Source: Psychrobacter sp. 1044
GTDB lineage: Bacteria > Pseudomonadota > Gammaproteobacteria > Pseudomonadales > Moraxellaceae
Length of the DNA stretch: 64,000 bases
NCBI RefSeq assembly: GCF_904846525.1
Contig: NZ_CAJHAZ010000001.1
Location: 124,001-188,000, forward strand
Direction of reading: 5' to 3'
The position numbers were made by a program, and so were the translations under genes. Positions 1 through 8,121 of this stretch are shown in pieces. The notes under the pieces were generated by a model. It saw only the letters and a list, made by a program, of their open reading frames with translations, made no database searches and was not told the origin of the DNA. Each line of letters opens with the position of its first letter. Position 1 is the stretch's first letter.

Positions 1-183
1 GGTCAATCAATCACACGCTGGCAAGCTATCGAACTTTATAGAATAGCCACGCTACCCACTCGCATTAACCAGCTAGAAAATACAGGCTTAACCATACAGC
101 GCAAGCGAGTAGATAAAGATGGCAAGCATTGGAATGTTTATTGGATTGATACCGATAATCTAGCTAGTGGGGTGCAGTCATGA
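1..183 (+). CDS. Helix-turn-helix domain protein, C-terminal fragment (5' end outside window)
   Basis: The frame is open from base 1 and ends at TGA 181-183, giving 60 visible residues. They read like the phage-type winged helix-turn-helix family PF14090 (motif ITRWQAIELYRI...LPTRINQLENTG, then a basic wing ending in WNVYWI). Such small proteins occur in prophages and phage satellites and are thought to bind DNA. The stop overlaps the start of the next ORF in a TCATGA junction, so the two are probably translationally coupled in the island's operon. The start codon lies outside the window. The domain assignment is from memory of the family pattern. Confidence 0.6.
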   Translation, partial: GQSITRWQAIELYRIATLPTRINQLENTGLTIQRKRVDKDGKHWNVYWIDTDNLASGVQS

Positions 184-440
184 GCCAATCAAACGACAGA
201 CTATTGCAGATAGCGGACACTTTAGAGCATATCAACGAGCAGCTAATTTTATTATCAATTGATACCGAACATTACGCTATGGCATTGCAAGCCGTGCAGA
301 CAAATGACCCCGTATCTCAAGGCGTTATTCAAGCAGTCATAGCTGCATTGTTTAGGGACTCACTATTTGCCACTGATGCAAGCGAACAGATGGACAGTGT
401 GTTATCAACGCCTGAAATGGAGGTGACGCGTTATGAGTAA
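180..440 (+). CDS. Small hypothetical protein of the island operon (86 aa)
   Basis: An 86-residue acidic, mostly helical protein with no family I recognise. Its ATG overlaps the stop of the upstream helix-turn-helix ORF, and its own stop overlaps the next small ORF by 8 bp. It therefore sits in a tightly packed four-gene operon that ends with the DUF3987 ATPase. There are no cysteines, transmembrane segments or signal peptide. Overlap at both ends and codon use like its neighbours support it being real. Its role is unknown; a small accessory protein of the mobile island's replication module is a guess from position only. Confidence 0.6.
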   Translation: MSQSNDRLLQIADTLEHINEQLILLSIDTEHYAMALQAVQTNDPVSQGVIQAVIAALFRDSLFATDASEQMDSVLSTPEMEVTRYE

Positions 441-600
441 AGATAACAAAGACAAGCTAAAAGCCCGTGACAAGGCACACAGACAGCCTCAGCAACGCAA
501 GTATATTAACCGCGCCTTTATCGTTTACATGCTGCTAATGACAATTTTATTTTCATTGTTATTTATACCATCATGCCAAAGCGCAAGGGGTAACTTATGA
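433..600 (+). CDS. Small single-pass membrane protein of the island operon (55 aa)
   Basis: A 55-residue ORF with a hydrophilic, Lys/Arg/Gln-rich first half and one hydrophobic segment at about residues 30-46 (FIVYMLLMTILFSLLFI), followed by a short tail containing Cys48. It overlaps the previous ORF by 8 bp and its TGA overlaps the ATG of the DUF3987 gene (ATGA at 597-600). The residue pattern (positively charged N-terminus, then one membrane helix) suggests an N-in membrane protein. It also resembles small phage accessory proteins, but I recognise no family. Conserved overlapping junctions are the main support. Confidence 0.5.
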   Translation: MSKDNKDKLKARDKAHRQPQQRKYINRAFIVYMLLMTILFSLLFIPSCQSARGNL

Positions 601-2723
601 GCAGCGAGGGGGTAATCATGAGTAATACAGACAAAGCAAAGCCCCAAGCTGATGACAAGGGGCTAAGCAATTTACTAGGCATTTCAAAGCAAACTACAGA
701 TAAGATTATAGCAAATGATGAAGTATTAACCAGCCTTATAGCACTAGGTCAAGGCGATAAGCTAAGACAGTTTGATGATACTTTTAGTGTAGCAGGTGAA
801 TTTATTAACACCGCTGGCAAGGTGGCTATGGTATTAAGCAATAACTTGCACCAGCCAGCCAATATCGGTATTTACACGCCTAATAGTGATAAACCTATAG
901 AGGTAACCGACCCAAGCCAGCCCAGCGCTTTTGTTATTGGCAATCTTAGCTTAGATAGTGACTGGTATGCAGTAAAGAGGCTTGCTGAGGGGATAGAGCT
1001 ATACAGGCAGCTAATAAGCCAAGGGTTAAGCGTTACTATATTGGTGAGTATTAACCCCTTTCACTTTAATAATATGGTCAAGCATTTTGCTGAGGTTAAG
1101 CAAGTTATCGTTACTGCTACCATAGATAAAAAAGATGAGCTAACCCAGCCCCTACTAGGGGTAAACGTCAAAGCCATAATAACGACTTTTGACTTGCTGC
1201 TATCGTTTGATAATTACCAGACGCTTGATGATGTTTTGAGCGACCCTGACACGATCATAAAAGACTTATTAGCGGAGGCATGGGAAAAGCTAGGCGATAT
1301 TGCAGACCAACACACCAAAGCCACACCCTATCCAGTAGAGGCATGGGGCAAAGATGGGCAAGTACTAAGAGATGCTTTAACGGCTATTATCTATCATGCA
1401 CAAGTACCGCCAGCAATGGCAGGTCAATGCATGCTAGGGGCTTTAGGTACTATTATTCAGCAATATATTAACGCCCCTTATGCGTTAGGTAATAAGTTTA
1501 TGCCAGCCTCGCTATTTTTACTCACTGAGGCAGAAAGCGGAGGCGGTAAAAGCAGAACGGTAGACTTTACCCATAAAGAGCTATTCAGTTATCAAAATGA
1601 CAAGCGCAAAGAATACCGAACTTTGCTAGATGAATGGCTTGCGCAAAAAGCCAGCACCCCAAAAAAAGATTTAGAGCTATGGTTACTTGAAAACCCCAAA
1701 CCTAAGCAAACGATACTTTTGGTTAAGTCTGGCACGATCCAAGGATTTTTAGACAATATGCTGATCGGTAATACCACCGATATAGCATGGTCAACGGCTG
1801 AGGCAGCCCTATTTTTAAGTGGTCATAGCTTAACCAGTGACACCGCCAAAAGTAACATTAGCCAGATATGTGACATATGGAGTAGTGGCTCGTTTGATAG
1901 GCTGCTATCCCCTCGATATGACACCATAGAGCAAAACAGCATGAATGGGGTTAGGTTTATCCTAGACTTGCAAGGACAGCCACCAGTAATCGCACCAGCG
2001 TTAAATGATGAGGCTATGAACGGTCAAGGCTTACTACCTCGCTTTTTATTTGCTTTTCCTGACAATATGAACGGTAAGATAGTTTATAACACTGATGAAC
2101 GGCTAGACGCTAAACCAGAGCAAGACCCAAGATTGCAGGCTTACTGGCAAAGGTGCAGAAGGCTGCTAGACCCCATTGCTGATAGTGTAGATAGAGATAA
2201 TGAGGGCAATATTATCCGCTTTAATATGCCTTTTAAGGATAGGCAGGCTAGAAAGGCTTTAGCCGATTATCAAACCGATAAAGAAAGCCAGTTATGCAAA
2301 GGCGGTCAGTTAGAGAAATACGCAAGCTATGCCAGACGCTTACATGAAAATGCCAGCCGTATCGCCTCAATACTTGCTTACTTTGATGGTAGACGCTTTA
2401 TAACCGCTGAGGATATACATAGAGCATTAAAATTGACTGATTACTCGATAAGCGAGCGTATGCGCTACACTGACAAGCCCCAAGCTGGTGATAATGACAC
2501 TCAAAAGCTAATCAGCTGGCTAGTGAATTACTGTAATAGGCAATCGGTTAAGGAGCTGGCTTATTCAACATCTCAAAGCAAGGTTACACCTAAGCACTTA
2601 CGGCAAAAGCATAACTTTGAATTGATAGCTGAGGTATTAGAAAGCGAGGGTTATATTAAGATCATAACCAATGGCAGGGCTAGAACCATACAGGTAAGAC
2701 CTGAGTTATTAGAGGCTAAGTAG
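597..2723 (+). CDS. DUF3987 (YfjI-like) P-loop protein, probable island replication ATPase
   Basis: A 708-residue protein of the DUF3987 family, found in phages, plasmids and integrative islands near primases and replication origins. A Walker A-like loop (AESGGGKS) is at about residues 312-320. The central region carries the family's WSTAEAALFLSGHS and FDRLLSPRYDT-type segments, and the C-terminal 70 residues look like a winged helix. I chose ATG 597 because AAGGGG lies 6 nt upstream and it overlaps the preceding stop. An in-frame ATG at 618 with its own GAGGGGG is an alternative. An iteron-like spacer follows directly downstream, consistent with replication of a phage satellite or integrative element. 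Function is inferred; no integrase is visible in the window. Confidence 0.75.
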   Translation: MSSEGVIMSNTDKAKPQADDKGLSNLLGISKQTTDKIIANDEVLTSLIALGQGDKLRQFDDTFSVAGEFINTAGKVAMVLSNNLHQPANIGIYTPNSDKPIEVTDPSQPSAFVIGNLSLDSDWYAVKRLAEGIELYRQLISQGLSVTILVSINPFHFNNMVKHFAEVKQVIVTATIDKKDELTQPLLGVNVKAIITTFDLLLSFDNYQTLDDVLSDPDTIIKDLLAEAWEKLGDIADQHTKATPYPVEAWGKDGQVLRDALTAIIYHAQVPPAMAGQCMLGALGTIIQQYINAPYALGNKFMPASLFLLTEAESGGGKSRTVDFTHKELFSYQNDKRKEYRTLLDEWLAQKASTPKKDLELWLLENPKPKQTILLVKSGTIQGFLDNMLIGNTTDIAWSTAEAALFLSGHSLTSDTAKSNISQICDIWSSGSFDRLLSPRYDTIEQNSMNGVRFILDLQGQPPVIAPALNDEAMNGQGLLPRFLFAFPDNMNGKIVYNTDERLDAKPEQDPRLQAYWQRCRRLLDPIADSVDRDNEGNIIRFNMPFKDRQARKALADYQTDKESQLCKGGQLEKYASYARRLHENASRIASILAYFDGRRFITAEDIHRALKLTDYSISERMRYTDKPQAGDNDTQKLISWLVNYCNRQSVKELAYSTSQSKVTPKHLRQKHNFELIAEVLESEGYIKIITNGRARTIQVRPELLEAK

Positions 2724-2947
2724 GGGGAAAACTAGGAAAGTGGGAAAGCAACGGTTAGAACGCTTGGCATGCATAGACTAGCCAGCTTTCCTAATTATCA
2801 ACTCACTAGGCAAGTGGGGAAAGTGAACGGCTAACCAGCTGCTAACTTTCCTTATTTGCCTTTTTAACTTTATAAGGGGAAAACACTATAAGCCATATAT
2901 ACCAAGACTTTGATAACTTACTTTCCTACTTTCCCCATTTTCCCCAC
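2722..2947. repeat. Iteron-like GGAAAGT-rich spacer with terminal inverted repeat, candidate replication origin
   Basis: The stretch after the DUF3987 gene contains several copies of a GGAAAGT core on both strands: about 2733-2746, 2785-2791 (reverse), 2813-2825, 2845-2852 (reverse) and 2919-2936 (reverse). Its outer ends form a long, nearly perfect inverted repeat: GGGGGAAAACTAGGAAAG on the left, and on the right the reverse complement of a segment ending CATTTTCCCC. Clustered short repeats next to a replication-type ATPase are typical of origins of plasmids and satellites. No protein of reasonable length is encoded here. An origin role is inference. Confidence 0.4.
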
Positions 2948-2991
2948 TTTGCATATTGAAGTCTTGCATAAGATAATTTAAAACCATTTAG

Positions 2992-3399
2992 CTACAACGA
3001 TTCATCTTCATAAAACTTTGCTACACATGGCATAGGTTCAACATAAATATCAGGGTTATCAAAATCTGGTGTCATTTTACACTCATACTTAATATTGCCA
3101 CTTGAATCGAGCTCAATCATTGAGTCACCAATTACTTTGTAATAGCCACCATCTTCAAGAGGAAATCTATCAGCGTATTTGCCTTTATATAGTGTATAAC
3201 TACCACCTTTTGTAATTGCTGTAATCTCAGTATGACCATCTGGTTTTATGACAATAGACTGTTCATTATTATTACCACCATATAAATTATAGCCACGCTC
3301 TCCAGTAAATGGTAACTCTACCTGTTGCTTTATATTTGTATTAGCACAAGCTGAACCAATAAATGCAAATAAAAAGCAAAAGGGTATTAATTTTTTCAT
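2992..3399 (-). CDS. Small exported protein of unknown function (island cargo)
   Basis: A 135-residue protein with a clear signal peptide (MKK, a hydrophobic stretch, then cleavage predicted after ACA at about residue 19), giving a periplasmic protein of about 115 residues. The cysteine in the signal region lacks a good lipobox, so type I cleavage is more likely than lipidation. The mature part is rich in beta-type residues, with two cysteines near the C-terminus (CKM and CVA) that may form a disulfide. I recognise no family. It is transcribed against its island neighbours and has its own spacer, as cargo genes often do. Confidence 0.65.
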   Translation of the reverse strand: MKKLIPFCFLFAFIGSACANTNIKQQVELPFTGERGYNLYGGNNNEQSIVIKPDGHTEITAITKGGSYTLYKGKYADRFPLEDGGYYKVIGDSMIELDSSGNIKYECKMTPDFDNPDIYVEPMPCVAKFYEDESL

Positions 3400-3595
3400 A
3401 ACTTACAATTCCTTATCCACAAAGTTCAATTTAAGCTACATTAACTTAATTCCAGCCTAAATCACATCGCTTAATAAAGTAACAGAGTATCAGTATTAAA
3501 ATAAGGTCAAGAGTAAAACAACTAATGATAAATACTCATGATAGTATAATAAAAGTGAATTTAACTAATGATTTAGATAACAGGTGAAAGTAGTC

Positions 3596-4108
3596 ATGCC
3601 AACACTTGCCACAACCCACAGCCTAAATAATTACCCCAGACTGAGTATAACTAACTATCGTGACCAGTTGAGGCAAGCAGGCAAAGCAAACAAGATTGAC
3701 CTTAACTATAAATACCGCAATCAATCCTACAGCTATTCCATTAGCCTAACAAAGACAGCATGCAATTATGGCAATTACCGTTACTGGTGGTTATGCCCGA
3801 ACTGCAGCAAGCGAGTATCAATATTATATTGCGCTGGTGCTTACGTCTGCAGACATTGCATAGGGGCAAATTATGGCAGTCAGCTGCAACAACCAATTGA
3901 TAGATTGTTTAGTCGTGCAGACGCAATCAGGCAGCGTTTAGGCTGGCAAAGTGGCATTGCTTACGGCAACCAAGGTAGACCCAAGCATATGCACTTTACG
4001 ACCTACTATAAGCTAGTGACAGAGCATGACAGGCTAGTACAAAAGATATGCGGTGCAACCATGCAGATGATTGAGAACAACAAAGGCAGGGCAAGTTATG
4101 AGCGATAG
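3596..4108 (+). CDS. Zinc-ribbon protein of mobile islands, copy 1
   Basis: A 170-residue protein with a treble of cysteine pairs: CPNC near residue 65, a lone Cys nine residues later, then CRHC near residue 85, inside a YRYWWLCPNC...YVCRHCIGANY block. Proteins with this block are seen beside integrases in proteobacterial islands; their function is not established. ATG 3596 is preferred over the upstream GTG 3584 because AGGTGA at 3582-3587 is correctly spaced for it, and because the second copy aligns from MPTxxxTHSL. It overlaps the next small ORF by 11 bp. Nucleic-acid binding is plausible from the zinc ribbon but not shown. Confidence 0.65.
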   Translation: MPTLATTHSLNNYPRLSITNYRDQLRQAGKANKIDLNYKYRNQSYSYSISLTKTACNYGNYRYWWLCPNCSKRVSILYCAGAYVCRHCIGANYGSQLQQPIDRLFSRADAIRQRLGWQSGIAYGNQGRPKHMHFTTYYKLVTEHDRLVQKICGATMQMIENNKGRASYER

Positions 4109-4304
4109 AACACGCGATTTTATTACACTAGATAGCATACTTGATGAAATAGAGCAGGTAAGGCAAATGGCGTTGAATGACGATGATTATAAGACAGCCT
4201 TGTCATGCACCATGAGCAAATCAAAACTGCTAGGCGGTGGGTTAGGATTAGAACGTAGGCAGAAAGATAGAGATGACCCACTAATGAAAATACTATCCAT
4301 GTGA
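4098..4304 (+). CDS. Small helical protein, possibly terminase-small-subunit-like
   Basis: A 68-residue ORF starting at ATG 4098, inside the end of the zinc-ribbon gene (11-bp overlap). An upstream in-frame ATG at 4071 would add nine residues but lies deeper in the previous gene. The sequence is a predicted helical hairpin (LDSILDEIEQVRQMAL, then KSKLLGGGLGLERR). This pattern loosely recalls the C-terminal helices of phage terminase small subunits, which contain an xxxKAKLLGL motif. The resemblance is weak and no large terminase subunit is present, so I would treat it as a hypothetical island protein. Confidence 0.45.
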   Translation: MSDRTRDFITLDSILDEIEQVRQMALNDDDYKTALSCTMSKSKLLGGGLGLERRQKDRDDPLMKILSM

Positions 4305-4383
4305 TTAAGAGCAGCAAAAAGACAAGATATGATAGAAAAAAGCAAACTTGCCTAATGATTTAGATAACCCACGAAATATAATT

Positions 4384-4878
4384 ATGCCTACCACTGCAAA
4401 TACTCATAGCCTGAGCGACTATAAACAGATCAGCATAAACAGCTTTAATGATTATATACGCACTAGCCAGCCTAATCATTTAGCCTTTAGCTACAGCCAC
4501 CGTAATAAGTCATATAACTATAATGTTGAGCTACTAAAGACAAAATGCAATTATGGCGGTTATCGGTATTGGTTCGCTTGTCCTAAGTGTAGCAGGCGTG
4601 TAGGTGTGCTTTATTGCGCAGGGCTTTACGTCTGCAGGCATTGTATAGGAGCTAACTATCAAACACAGCTAATGCAGCCATGGCAGCGACCCGATATACG
4701 CATACAGGCAATAAGAAAGCGTTTAGGGTGGCGTTATAGTATGTATCAACCCAAACCCAAAGGCATGCACAGAGCTACCCATAAACGGCTATTCATGGAA
4801 TACATAGAAATAGAGGATAGTTATATCAGTAGAATAGAAATGATTGATAAGTTAGTGAAAGCAAAAAGTAATAGCTAA
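4384..4878 (+). CDS. Zinc-ribbon protein of mobile islands, copy 2
   Basis: A 164-residue paralogue of the protein at 3596, aligned along its whole length (MPTTANTHSL start, CNYGGYRYWFACPKC, YVCRHCIGANYQTQL, KRLGWR). The same C-x2-C / C / C-x2-C zinc-ligand spacing is kept. The leader also repeats: TAATGATTTAGATAAC lies ahead of both copies (3565-3580 and 4353-4368), so the duplication includes upstream DNA. I prefer ATG 4384, which aligns with copy 1, over TTG 4348, which would put the duplicated leader inside the coding sequence. It is the last complete island gene before the chromosomal petABC operon. Function unknown. Confidence 0.65.
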   Translation: MPTTANTHSLSDYKQISINSFNDYIRTSQPNHLAFSYSHRNKSYNYNVELLKTKCNYGGYRYWFACPKCSRRVGVLYCAGLYVCRHCIGANYQTQLMQPWQRPDIRIQAIRKRLGWRYSMYQPKPKGMHRATHKRLFMEYIEIEDSYISRIEMIDKLVKAKSNS

Positions 4879-4957
4879 ACTTTTAATTATGCGGACGTAT
4901 AAAAATTACTTAGGCAGCTGTCATTACTAATAAACAGCTCAACAATTACATCGCCCT

Positions 4958-5017
4958 ATGGCTACCAATACTCAAAAATCAAAACTACTGGCTACCAAAA
5001 CGGCTACCAAAAAATAA
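4958..5017 (+). other. Island boundary region with three GGCTACCAA repeats
   Basis: The 243-bp space between the last island gene and petC holds three copies of the nonamer GGCTACCAA, at 4960-4968, 4990-4998 and 5002-5010. They fall in one reading frame and encode a 19-residue peptide in which each repeat gives Ala-Thr-(Asn/Lys). The stretch could be integrase-binding or attachment DNA at the end of the element, or the remnant 3' end of a gene. No tRNA gene or partner attachment site is visible to settle this. Confidence 0.25.
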
Positions 5018-5060
5018 TAACGAAATGTTATTAACAATTAAATCAAGAACTTAATGCAAT

Positions 5061-5092
5061 AAAAAAGCACTACCGGAGTAGTGCCCTTTTTT
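5061..5092. terminator. Bidirectional Rho-independent terminator after petC
   Basis: A perfect 7-bp stem GCACTAC/GTAGTGC (5067-5073 with 5078-5084) with a CGGA loop has six A residues on its left and a C plus seven T residues on its right. It can end transcription of petABC on the minus strand and stop readthrough from the island on the plus strand. Confidence 0.85.
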
Positions 5093-5121
5093 TCGATAAA
5101 AATATATTTTTTAATACTTAA

Positions 5122-5838
5122 TTATTTTACATCTTTCCAGAATTCTTTGTTCAATAAGTAAACTGGAATGAGTAATACTAATAAGAATAAAATTACAAAG
5201 AAGCCAATCACTTGACGGTCATGACGGTTAGGCTCTGCCATCCACGCCATAAAGTTAACCAAATCACCCACTTCGGATTCAAACTCTTCAGCACTCAGCT
5301 CTTCTTGCATATTATGCAATACATGAGGCATCGCCGCATTGGCAAGTACTAAGTTATTGGCACCCCAAGGACGGCTTGGGTCTTCATAAAACGATAACAG
5401 GTAAGTATATACCCAGTCATCGCCACGTAGTCTGGTCTCAAGTGATAAGTCTGGTGGTGCTGCGCCAAACCATGATGCTTGTACTTCAGGATCAATTTCA
5501 GCATTGATATGATCACCGATTTGATCGGTGGTGACCATCAAATACTTTTCGACCAACTCAGGTGGTATCTCTAAATCTTTAGCAATGCGCGAGTGACGAA
5601 CATACTGGGCAGAGTGACAACCAGCACAGTAGTTCATAAAGATTTTCGCACCGTTTTGTAGCGAGCCCTTATTGGTAAAATCAATAGGGGCAGTACTACA
5701 AGCTAAATGTTCTTCAACACCCTCAGCATTGGTGAATGTACCACATCCACCGCCACCAGCTGCCAGTGCAGTACCAGCCGTCAAGGTTAATGCCGCGCCT
5801 AAGCCTAGACCCGCTAGGGATTTAATTAGCGTGTTCAT
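5122..5838 (-). CDS. petC: Ubiquinol-cytochrome c reductase, cytochrome c1 subunit
   Basis: Cytochrome c1 of the bc1 complex, which passes electrons from the Rieske protein to soluble cytochrome c in the periplasm. The 238-residue protein has a signal peptide (cleavage near residue 26), the covalent haem site CAGCH at residues 71-75 followed by SAQYVRHSR, a probable Met ligand in the NAAMPHVL segment, and a C-terminal membrane anchor (about residues 209-231) ending in basic residues. Its start codon overlaps the petB stop by one base (TAATG), so the two are coupled. It is the last gene of petABC and is followed by a strong terminator. Confidence 0.95.
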   Translation of the reverse strand: MNTLIKSLAGLGLGAALTLTAGTALAAGGGGCGTFTNAEGVEEHLACSTAPIDFTNKGSLQNGAKIFMNYCAGCHSAQYVRHSRIAKDLEIPPELVEKYLMVTTDQIGDHINAEIDPEVQASWFGAAPPDLSLETRLRGDDWVYTYLLSFYEDPSRPWGANNLVLANAAMPHVLHNMQEELSAEEFESEVGDLVNFMAWMAEPNRHDRQVIGFFVILFLLVLLIPVYLLNKEFWKDVK

Positions 5839-7064
5839 TAGTGACCTCCGGTAACGCGTTCTGGTGGCTGTTTACACTTCTCAATAGAGGTATAAATTGG
5901 CATCAGTAAGAAAAACAAGAAATACAAGACAGTGAAGATACGAGCCATCAATGTTGCTGTTGGTGTCGTTGGCGTCGCGCCTAAGTAACCTAAAACTAAG
6001 AAACTAATCGCAAACACGGTTAAAGCAATTTTAGATAAAATGCCTTTATAACGTATAGAGCGTACAGGCGATCTGTCTAACCATGGTATCAAGAATAGTA
6101 CGGCAATCGCACCACCCATCGCAATCACACCACCCAACTTGTCAGGAACCGCACGTAAAATGGCATAGAATGGCGTGTAATACCATACTGGTGCAATGTG
6201 TGCTGGTGTTTTCAATGAATTCGCTGTCTCAAAATTTGGTGGCTCAAGGAAGAATCCGCCGCCTTCTGGGAAGAAGAATACCACTGCAAAGAACAAGATA
6301 AAGAAGACCACGATACCAATCATATCGTGTACTGTGTAGTACGGATGGAATTCAATACCATCTAACGGCACACCATTTTTATCTTTTAGCTTCTTGATAT
6401 CAATACCATCAGGGTTGTTCGAACCCACATGGTGTAGCGCTACAATATGCATGAATACTAAGCCCACAAGTACGAGCGGGATAGCAACCACATGTAGAGC
6501 AAAAAAGCGGTTTAGGGTGATACCTGAGATAATATAATCACCACGTACCCATTCTGCAAGCCCATCACCAATCACAGGTAGAGCAGCAGGAAGGTTCAAG
6601 ATAACCTGTGCACCCCAAAATGACATATTGCCCCAAGGAAGTAGGTAACCGAAGAAACCTTCTGCCATCAATGCTAAGTAAATACCCATACCGATGAGCC
6701 AAATAAGCTCACGTGGTTTCTGGTATGAACCATATAGCAGTGCTCTAAACATATGCAGATAGACGACCACAAAGAACGCAGATGCACCAGTTGAGTGCAT
6801 ATAACGGATGAGCCAACCACCTTTGACATCGCGCATGATGTATTCAACAGACGCAAATGCCCCTTCGGCACTTGGGTTATACATCATGGTCAGCCAAATA
6901 CCTGTTACCAATTGGTTAACCAATACCACCATTGATAACACGCCAAAAAAGTACCAAAAGTTAAAGTTTTTTGGTGCATAGTACTTTGACATATGGTATT
7001 CATAGGTTTCGGTCGCTGGAAAGCGTGCGTCCACCCAATGCATTAACTTTTTACCCATGCTCAT
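5838..7064 (-). CDS. petB: Ubiquinol-cytochrome c reductase, cytochrome b subunit
   Basis: Cytochrome b, the membrane core of the bc1 complex carrying both b haems and the quinol sites. About eight to nine transmembrane helices are visible. Haem-ligand histidines lie in the HSTGASAFFVVVYLHMFR helix and the LHVVAIPLVLVGLVFMH helix. The Qo motif reads PVWY, the variant reported for beta- and gammaproteobacteria, rather than mitochondrial PEWY. I place the start at 7064 (MSMGKKLMHW) because GGGGAGG lies 6 nt upstream and this leaves petA and petB just separated. A longer frame from 7079 would overlap petA by 14 bp. Length (408 aa) fits the short bacterial family. Confidence 0.93.
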   Translation of the reverse strand: MSMGKKLMHWVDARFPATETYEYHMSKYYAPKNFNFWYFFGVLSMVVLVNQLVTGIWLTMMYNPSAEGAFASVEYIMRDVKGGWLIRYMHSTGASAFFVVVYLHMFRALLYGSYQKPRELIWLIGMGIYLALMAEGFFGYLLPWGNMSFWGAQVILNLPAALPVIGDGLAEWVRGDYIISGITLNRFFALHVVAIPLVLVGLVFMHIVALHHVGSNNPDGIDIKKLKDKNGVPLDGIEFHPYYTVHDMIGIVVFFILFFAVVFFFPEGGGFFLEPPNFETANSLKTPAHIAPVWYYTPFYAILRAVPDKLGGVIAMGGAIAVLFLIPWLDRSPVRSIRYKGILSKIALTVFAISFLVLGYLGATPTTPTATLMARIFTVLYFLFFLLMPIYTSIEKCKQPPERVTGGH

Positions 7065-7065
7065 A

Positions 7066-7650
7066 TTAAGCCTCCCCAATCGTCAAGATGGTACCATCCA
7101 TGTTGTAATCTGGGACAGGTAAGTTAAGCGGTGCAGGAACGCCACTATAAACGCGACCCGCCAAGTCATATTTAGACCCGTGGCATGGGCAGAAAAATCC
7201 GCCATACCAATCATTACCACCCAAGTCAGCCGCGCCAACATCAGGACGGTAGTTTGGTGCACAACCTAAATGTGTACAGACGCCTTCTACTACCAATACT
7301 TCTGGTGAGATAGAGCGTTCTGGATTTTTACAGTATTCAGGTTGTAATGACGCATCAGATTCAGGGTCAGACAGTAAAGGTTTTACTGACGCTAAAGTCG
7401 CTAGCATGTCTTCTGTGCGTTTGACCACAAAAATGGGTTTACCGCGATATTTGACAACGATCATCTGTCCTGCTTCGATAGAACCAATGTCTTGGGTCAC
7501 TGCAGCCCCTGCAGCCTCAGCTTTAGCGCTTGGGTACCAAGAACGGACAAAAGGTGTTGCCACAGCAGCTACCCCAGCTGCACCAATCGCGGCAGTCGAG
7601 GCAATAAGAACTCTACGGCGTTGTACGTTAACGCCTTCGGCTTGGCTCAT
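7066..7650 (-). CDS. petA: Ubiquinol-cytochrome c reductase, Rieske iron-sulfur subunit
   Basis: The Rieske protein that takes electrons from quinol and delivers them to cytochrome c1. The 194-residue sequence begins with an uncleaved Tat-type anchor (QRRRVLIAS followed by a hydrophobic helix to about residue 33). The [2Fe-2S] ligands are in CTHLGC (125-130) and CPCHGS (154-159), with the two disulfide cysteines in the same boxes. GGAGG lies 8 nt ahead of the ATG. It is the first gene of petABC, read leftwards, and presumably carries the operon promoter in the AT-rich spacer upstream, although I could not pick a convincing -35/-10 pair. Confidence 0.95.
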   Translation of the reverse strand: MSQAEGVNVQRRRVLIASTAAIGAAGVAAVATPFVRSWYPSAKAEAAGAAVTQDIGSIEAGQMIVVKYRGKPIFVVKRTEDMLATLASVKPLLSDPESDASLQPEYCKNPERSISPEVLVVEGVCTHLGCAPNYRPDVGAADLGGNDWYGGFFCPCHGSKYDLAGRVYSGVPAPLNLPVPDYNMDGTILTIGEA

Positions 7651-8121
7651 TAATACTTCCTCCAGGTGAATGAAATGGGATTATCCCACACTGGGTTTGT
7701 GGCTTAGAAAATGTACAATATCAAGCCACTTTGGCTGTGCCTAATTTTGCTAATTGTTGCTATTCTAAGCTATTTCGGTGATAAAATAAATTATTGCGTT
7801 AAAAATAAAGCAACCTTGATAGAACATACTCTAAGGTTGAATAGGAGAATTGATGCAAAATAGCTGCATTATCAATGTCTCACATAGATTTTTTGGCAAG
7901 GATTATAAGCGTGATGACCTTATAATTAATAAGGATATTTTGCAATAGCGAATGATACTCGAAATTAAGGTAATGTTCACTAACTTTCAGTACCTAACTA
8001 CTATGTAAGTAGTCGTAAACCAATAATCACCGCTTTATAAGAACAAAACGGTGATTATTTCATTACTTTTTATGTTTTATCAAACTTCAAGTTTTATAAA
8101 ACATGGCTTCAGTCGCTAACA
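7651..8121. other. Intergenic region between petA and uup
   Basis: This 471-bp AT-rich space carries the petA upstream region on its left side. On its right side, downstream of uup, an 11-bp perfect inverted repeat AATAATCACCG/CGGTGATTATT (8022-8032 with 8049-8059) could fold into a hairpin; it lacks a good T run on the uup side, so it is only a weak terminator candidate. I found no ORF with a ribosome site and no RNA gene in the rest. Confidence 0.5.

Noticed and set aside
6171..6182. Cytochrome b Qo motif PVWY instead of PEWY
   Set aside because: PVWY is reported as the normal variant in beta- and gammaproteobacteria, so it is not a novelty.
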